Source: CANLBN01 sp047634655 (GTDB lineage Bacteria > Pseudomonadota > Gammaproteobacteria > Pseudomonadales > Cellvibrionaceae). Taken from it: 8,844 nt of DNA. Position 1 is the first letter of the stretch, and each line of letters begins with the position of its first letter. The stretch lies in the NCBI GenBank assembly GCA_047634655.1, contig JBLIHY010000088.1, forward strand, positions 1 through 8,844, written 5' to 3'. Both the position numbers and the translations under genes were made by a program. Below are positions 5,848 to 8,844 of this stretch, in pieces. The notes below the pieces were generated by a model. That model saw nothing but the letters and a program-made list of their open reading frames with translations. It searched no databases and was not told where the DNA came from.

Positions 5848-7605
5848 CTAAGCCGAGTCGCCACTGTAGCTAACGCTGTAGCCCAGAGCTGCCAAGCTTT
5901 CCTCGGCGACAGCCAGCATATCACTGCTGGTTCTTTTATCGATTTTCAAGCAGTCGAAATAATATTCCAGGCAAATTATCGCATCGGCGAAAGTATCCAG
6001 CATGTGCTCCAGCGCCGCGGGTTGCGACTCGGAAAGCAGGACGTCATCGACAAACTTAATGCAGCTCTTAACCACTTCTAAAGCTCGCGGTATAACCAAG
6101 ATAAACATGGCACCGCGAACGGCATTGAGACTTTTACTAATATTATTGATGTGTGCGCGGTCGTAATTGGAATCGACAAAGGCGCTGAGTGCACGCTTCA
6201 CCATTATCAATCCGGATTCCGCCTCTTCCAGAACGATTTTATGCGCATCCTCCAGATGATTGGTAACAATGATCTGTTCTTGGGACGTTTCATTGATCTC
6301 CGCCAGCTTCTCATCGGAGAAATTACGTTTTTCGATACTACCTAAAACACTCTCCACATAGACAAAGGCATTGGCGATATCAATCAACGCTGCGCTGTCC
6401 ATTTTATCCCCGGAACGGTGCCAATCCTGCAATTTATTGAGTTGCTGCGCCATGGTTTTTGCAGCGACTTTCAAGCCGATCACATCGAGAATATCGCAGA
6501 TTTTGGTAATACTAGCGATCAATTCATCGAAGTTCTCAATCTGGCCACCGCCACTTTCAAAAACGGCTTCCACCAACTCCTTGATAGTCCTCAGTTCCAT
6601 TTTAAGCGTCTCGGCAACCGCGCTGACCGTGCTGACGCTTGGCCCCGTTAACGTCTTAGTTTCGCTCAGACGCTTATTCTCGTTGTAGCCGAGATCGGAA
6701 AAGCCAAAGTCTATTTTGATTTGCGAAAAAGGTTTGTCTCGGATGTCGGCCAGGGCCACGTAATAGGCCATTTCTTTTAAATAAACATCGGGGATTACCG
6801 TATCAAAAGCCACGACCCCCTGTTTTTCGAGCTTTTTAAACTCTCGATCCAGTTGGCTAAAAAATCGTTTGCGCTCAATGGTGATCGACATATCCTCGGC
6901 TTCAAAGGCTTTGAGCGCCTGAACCAGAAGCCACCAAAAAGTCTCGCTTTTCCTGCCTACCGAGAGCTGATGGAGGTGGTCCGCCGCTCGCTGCATCAGA
7001 TTGCAAGCAGCCGGCACATTGACTTCTTTGAGTAGCCCCAGTAATCCCAGTTGGTACATGTGTCGAAAACGTCGAATCATTGCATGAAGGCTATCGCCCT
7101 CGGGAATTTCACCGGCCTGATCAGCAGCATCGACGCGAAAAGAAGTTTTGGCATCGGCGAAGTGACTTTCCCAGAGAACCGGCTTGCGGTTGAGAATGCG
7201 CACTTCATTAATATAGGGCAGTAACAAACTAGGCATCCCCTGATCGGCGTGCGCGGCATACTCAAAATAACAGGAGAGGATAAATAAGCCCTTGGTCAAC
7301 AGCGAAAGTTTTTTGTCCTGGTGGTCATCTTGAACTTCCAGGGCGGATTTGGCGACCGCCAGCAACTCCGCGGCCAGTTCGGTAGCGCCGTGCAATTCGA
7401 TCAGTTCCAAGCTGCCGCGAATCTGTTGCAGGGTACGGATGCTGTTTTGTAATAGATCGGTGCTGTCTCGATCCGTGGCAAAATCGTCCACAAACATGGC
7501 CGCCTGCTCAATGGCGGCCATGAGTTCGCCGCGAACCAGGTTTAGGGACGTTAAATTAATTCTATCCTTGCGAGGGGACAGGGAGTTGACTGGTGCTGTC
7601 TGCAT
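5848..7605 (-). CDS. fimL: FimL-like regulator, related to the N-terminus of ChpA (degenerate Hpt regions)
   Basis: This is a 585-residue, mainly helical cytoplasmic protein without signal peptide or membrane segments. The N-terminus (SLNLVRGELMAAIEQA, about 20-35; TLQQIRGSLELIELHGA, 58-74) resembles the N-terminal region of ChpA. A conserved-looking RHMYQLGLLGLLKE block and a WWLLVQALKAF segment follow. In Pseudomonas aeruginosa, FimL resembles ChpA but lacks phosphotransfer histidines; it acts with PilG and FimV on type IV pilus function and cAMP/Vfr signalling. Here the Hpt-like helices read QQIRGS near residue 61 and SKSLNAVRGAMFIL near 490, with no His in the HxxKG position, which fits FimL rather than a functional Hpt. 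The length is close to that family. I chose ATG 7605, where GGA lies 7 bases upstream, over an in-frame ATG at 7740 whose extra 45 residues look non-conserved. It diverges from exbB. No pilus gene is visible. Confidence 0.75.
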   Translation of the reverse strand: MQTAPVNSLSPRKDRINLTSLNLVRGELMAAIEQAAMFVDDFATDRDSTDLLQNSIRTLQQIRGSLELIELHGATELAAELLAVAKSALEVQDDHQDKKLSLLTKGLFILSCYFEYAAHADQGMPSLLLPYINEVRILNRKPVLWESHFADAKTSFRVDAADQAGEIPEGDSLHAMIRRFRHMYQLGLLGLLKEVNVPAACNLMQRAADHLHQLSVGRKSETFWWLLVQALKAFEAEDMSITIERKRFFSQLDREFKKLEKQGVVAFDTVIPDVYLKEMAYYVALADIRDKPFSQIKIDFGFSDLGYNENKRLSETKTLTGPSVSTVSAVAETLKMELRTIKELVEAVFESGGGQIENFDELIASITKICDILDVIGLKVAAKTMAQQLNKLQDWHRSGDKMDSAALIDIANAFVYVESVLGSIEKRNFSDEKLAEINETSQEQIIVTNHLEDAHKIVLEEAESGLIMVKRALSAFVDSNYDRAHINNISKSLNAVRGAMFILVIPRALEVVKSCIKFVDDVLLSESQPAALEHMLDTFADAIICLEYYFDCLKIDKRTSSDMLAVAEESLAALGYSVSYSGDSA

Positions 7606-7774
7606 ACTTATATCCGATAATGAACTCAGGCTGGGGTTAGGAACTGTTGGAAGTATTATTAATGCCGTCGCTGTAGGACTGCCATTAACCAGTATTCCTA
7701 TGTATCTAAGTCTAACGCAAACTCTAGGATACCGCAGCATTGAGCTTTTTCGTCGCTACCTAGTTCGCCTTGCA

Positions 7775-7802
7775 TTGGCTAATACCTGCGAAAGTTTAAA
7801 AT
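7775..7802 (+). promoter_or_regulatory. Possible sigma70 promoter for exbB
   Basis: TTGGCT (7775-7780) is followed by 16 bases and TAAAAT (7797-7802, five of six to consensus). The predicted start near 7809 would leave a leader of about 144 bases before the GTG of exbB. The -35 match is moderate. Confidence 0.3.
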
Positions 7803-7815
7803 CATCGTAGTCTTT

Positions 7816-7848
7816 ACTCTCGCCTCGGGATAAATTGTTTGCGAGAGT
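7816..7848. repeat. Inverted repeat in the exbB leader
   Basis: ACTCTCGC (7816-7823) and GCGAGAGT (7841-7848) are perfect complements separated by 17 bases. If the promoter at 7775-7802 is used, the repeat falls at the very 5' end of the exbB mRNA. It could be a stabilising 5' hairpin or an operator with half-sites 25 bp apart. There is no T run, so it is not an ordinary terminator. Confidence 0.35.
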
Positions 7849-7941
7849 TTCCCCCGACAACCGCCTTCCACATAGACGTCACCCATTGTTTTTTGCAGGG
7901 GATCAATGTGTTACATTCCTCTCGCTTTGTAAACAGATCAA

Positions 7942-7947
7942 AAGGAG
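7942..7947 (+). promoter_or_regulatory. Ribosome binding site that fixes the exbB start
   Basis: AAGGAG stands 5 bases before GTG 7953. This is the strongest Shine-Dalgarno sequence in the window and decides for the GTG over upstream in-frame starts. Confidence 0.8.
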
Positions 7948-7952
7948 ACTTT

Positions 7953-8585
7953 GTGCAGAATATTATTATGGCGGGCGGCTGGTTAATGCTGCCTTTGGTC
8001 CTGTGCTCCATAGCGGTTATCGGCATTAGCATCGAACGCTTCTGGACCCTAGACCCTAAAAAAATAGCCCCCAAACATCAACTGGCTCAGGTGTGGTCCT
8101 GGATTAAAAATAACGAAGTCAGCGCCGAGCGTTTGCGCGAGTTAAAACAATCCTCGGAACTGGGCAGGATTCTGGCCACGGGCCTGAGTAACTCCCGCAG
8201 TGGCCGCGAGACCATGAAAGACAGTATCCAGGAAACCGCGAACCAGGTCATACACTCCATGGAGCGCTATATTGGCACACTGGGAACCATCGCCGCCGTG
8301 GCACCGTTACTGGGACTGCTGGGCACAGTGCTGGGAATGATCAAAGTCTTTGTCGCCATCGAGCTGCAGGGAACCGGTAACGCCGGGGCCCTGGCGGGCG
8401 GCATCTCCGAAGCGCTGATCACCACGGCGACGGGACTGGTGGTGGCAATCCCCGCGATGATCATCCACCGCTTCTTTATTCGTCGCATCGACAGCCTCGC
8501 CATCACTATGGAACAGGAAGCGGTAAAGCTGGTCGACGCCCTCCACAGCGATCGGCGCGTCGATATCAAATCCGTTAGCCATTAA
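7953..8585 (+). CDS. exbB: ExbB/TolQ/MotA-family proton channel subunit
   Basis: From GTG this is a 210-residue inner-membrane protein, the usual ExbB length. Three membrane segments are visible: about 11-30 (MLPLVLCSIAVIGISI), 108-135 (containing APLLGLLGTVLGMI) and 150-175 (GGISEALITTATGLVVAIPA), with the large cytoplasmic loop between the first two. The third segment keeps the SEALI Glu and the Thr-rich proton-path residues. AGGWLMLP, the ERFWTL stretch, LGRILA and MEQEAVKLVDALH match the ExbB that in Pseudomonas precedes exbD, lpxK and kdsB, rather than TolQ or MotA. ExbB normally forms a pentamer around ExbD and energises an outer-membrane process through TonB or an analogue. Here exbD is not found downstream. 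The upstream frame to 7839 is rejected because AAGGAG sits 5 bases before the GTG. Confidence 0.92.
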   Translation: MQNIIMAGGWLMLPLVLCSIAVIGISIERFWTLDPKKIAPKHQLAQVWSWIKNNEVSAERLRELKQSSELGRILATGLSNSRSGRETMKDSIQETANQVIHSMERYIGTLGTIAAVAPLLGLLGTVLGMIKVFVAIELQGTGNAGALAGGISEALITTATGLVVAIPAMIIHRFFIRRIDSLAITMEQEAVKLVDALHSDRRVDIKSVSH

Positions 8586-8683
8586 TGCCAAGGCCATTGA
8601 TAATTAAATCTACGCAGTTATCGCGATTTAAGAAAGAAGTGAAGCGTAGGCGTTTGAGTATTGTACTGGCAATGTTCCTATAA
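8585..8683 (+). other. 32-codon frame overlapping the exbB stop; possible exbD remnant
   Basis: The exbB stop and this ATG overlap as TAATG, a junction common between translationally coupled genes. The peptide starts MPRPLIIKSTQLSRFKKEVK, continues with basic residues and ends in a short hydrophobic stretch (LSIVLAMFL) before TAA. A basic cytoplasmic start followed by the first turns of a membrane helix is what an ExbD N-terminus looks like, but the INxxPLxDV signature is absent. I see no further ExbD-like sequence in other frames. It may be a remnant, a small protein or chance. Confidence 0.2.
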
Positions 8684-8739
8684 AAAAGGCGCTACCCTAG
8701 ATAATCAGCTTAATCTAGGGCAGCCCCGAAAAAATTTTT
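8682..8739 (-). terminator. Strong rho-independent terminator, possibly bidirectional
   Basis: CCCTAGAT (8695-8702) pairs with ATCTAGGG (8713-8720) around a 10-base loop. After an A-C mismatch the stem continues with GCT (8691-8693) to AGC (8722-8724), and two further G-C pairs follow one mismatch. Read leftward, the stem is followed at once by six U (A run at 8682-8687), a textbook terminator for a leftward gene. Read rightward, the T run (8735-8739) starts only 8 bases after the stem, so exbB termination here is weaker. The position suits two convergent transcription units. Confidence 0.6.
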
Positions 8740-8745
8740 AAACTA

Positions 8746-8844
8746 CTACCGAGTCAGAAATGAAGAATACCCTAAGATTTCAAATACGCTGTGAATACTT
8801 CCCAGATGCTCTGCGTTGCTTGCGGCGATGCCAGTTAAATAGCG
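8746..8844 (-). CDS. Possible 3' end of a leftward gene, cut by the window edge
   Basis: On the minus strand a frame is open from the window edge to TAG at 8746-8748, reading GIAASNAEHLGSIHSVFEIL and then GYSSFLTR. It stops 19 bases before the strong leftward terminator stem, which is the main reason to take it as real. Other frames of both strands are partly open too, only 32 residues are visible, and I recognise no family. Confidence 0.3.
   Translation of the reverse strand, partial: RYLTGIAASNAEHLGSIHSVFEILGYSSFLTR

Larger units (their letters stand above)
7606..7952. other. Divergent intergenic region between the fimL-like gene and exbB
   Basis: This 347-bp stretch has no supported gene; open frames here are N-terminal extensions of the two neighbours. 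It contains a possible rightward promoter (7775-7802), a perfect 8-bp inverted repeat (7816-7848) and the exbB ribosome binding site (7942-7947). I could not pick a convincing leftward promoter for the fimL-like gene. Confidence 0.6.

Noticed and set aside
5754..5924. 57-residue N-terminal extension of the PhzF-like protein
   Set aside because: It overlaps the end of the fimL-like gene in another frame and has no family similarity. The PhzF family starts at or just before YQIDAF, which fits ATG 5753.
6371..6688. Plus-strand open frames opposite the fimL-like gene, and similar antisense frames over the ligase and decarboxylase genes
   Set aside because: They are shadows of motif-rich genes on the opposite strand and have no recognisable domain or ribosome site.
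7606..7740. 45-residue N-terminal extension of the fimL-like protein from ATG 7740
   Set aside because: Low-complexity, proline/leucine-rich sequence without similarity to the family; ATG 7605 has a GGA at suitable spacing and begins a typical FimL-like N-terminus.
7839..7952. Extension of exbB upstream of the GTG
   Set aside because: AAGGAG lies 5 bases before GTG 7953, and the resulting 210 residues match normal ExbB length. The extra residues are polar and not membrane-like.
8760..8844. Rightward partial frame starting MKNTLRFQIRCEYF
   Set aside because: Arg/Cys-rich and without a good ribosome site; the leftward frame on the same DNA is better supported by the terminator.
8749..8844. 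A basic frame ending NWHRRKQRRASGKYS on the minus strand, vaguely like a transposase C-terminus
   Set aside because: About 20 residues with only loose resemblance to IS3-type endings; no catalytic residues and no defined element ends visible.

Overview
The window looks like a chromosomal segment of a marine-type gammaproteobacterium, in the broad Pseudomonadales/Cellvibrionales neighbourhood. Three flanking genes support this: a YciK-type short-chain dehydrogenase, a FimL-like regulator, and an ExbB of the subfamily that precedes exbD-lpxK-kdsB in Pseudomonas. This placement is inferred from recalled family sequences, not from a search. No rRNA, tRNA, CRISPR array or confident mobile element was seen.

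Layout, left to right. (1) 45-815 (+) is the yciK-like reductase. (2) 954-4205 (-) is a compact operon read right to left: an AMP-forming ligase (2613-4205), an acyl carrier protein (2180-2419) and a PLP-dependent decarboxylase (954-2189). The last two overlap by 10 bp. A good sigma70-like promoter lies at 4272-4300. The three proteins resemble the ligase/ACP/decarboxylase trio first catalogued with exosortase A loci, but no exosortase or polysaccharide gene is visible. (3) 4449-4919 (+) is a short flavin-reductase-like protein, divergent from the operon. (4) 4975-5753 (-) is a PhzF-family isomerase gene broken by a one-base frameshift near 5150. (5) 5848-7605 (-) is a FimL/ChpA-N-terminus-like regulator with degenerate Hpt regions. 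(6) 7606-7952 is a divergent regulatory region. (7) 7953-8585 (+) is exbB, starting at GTG behind a strong ribosome binding site. It is followed by a 32-codon overlapping frame where exbD would be expected, then a strong terminator-like hairpin, then what may be the 3' end of a leftward gene at the window edge.

Working model. The ligase would adenylate a carboxylic or amino acid and load it on the ACP, and the decarboxylase would remove a carboxyl group from the free or tethered amino acid. That would make an ACP-bound amine building block, comparable in logic to beta-amino-acid starter units in macrolactam pathways. The flavin reductase and PhzF homologue next to it could be accessory enzymes of the same small-molecule pathway, but the sequence only shows proximity. 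The best candidate for something undescribed is this trio outside an obvious exosortase context. Two places (PhzF near 5150, and the ligase tail near 2640) can be read as single-base indels, so sequencing error should be excluded before either is called decay.
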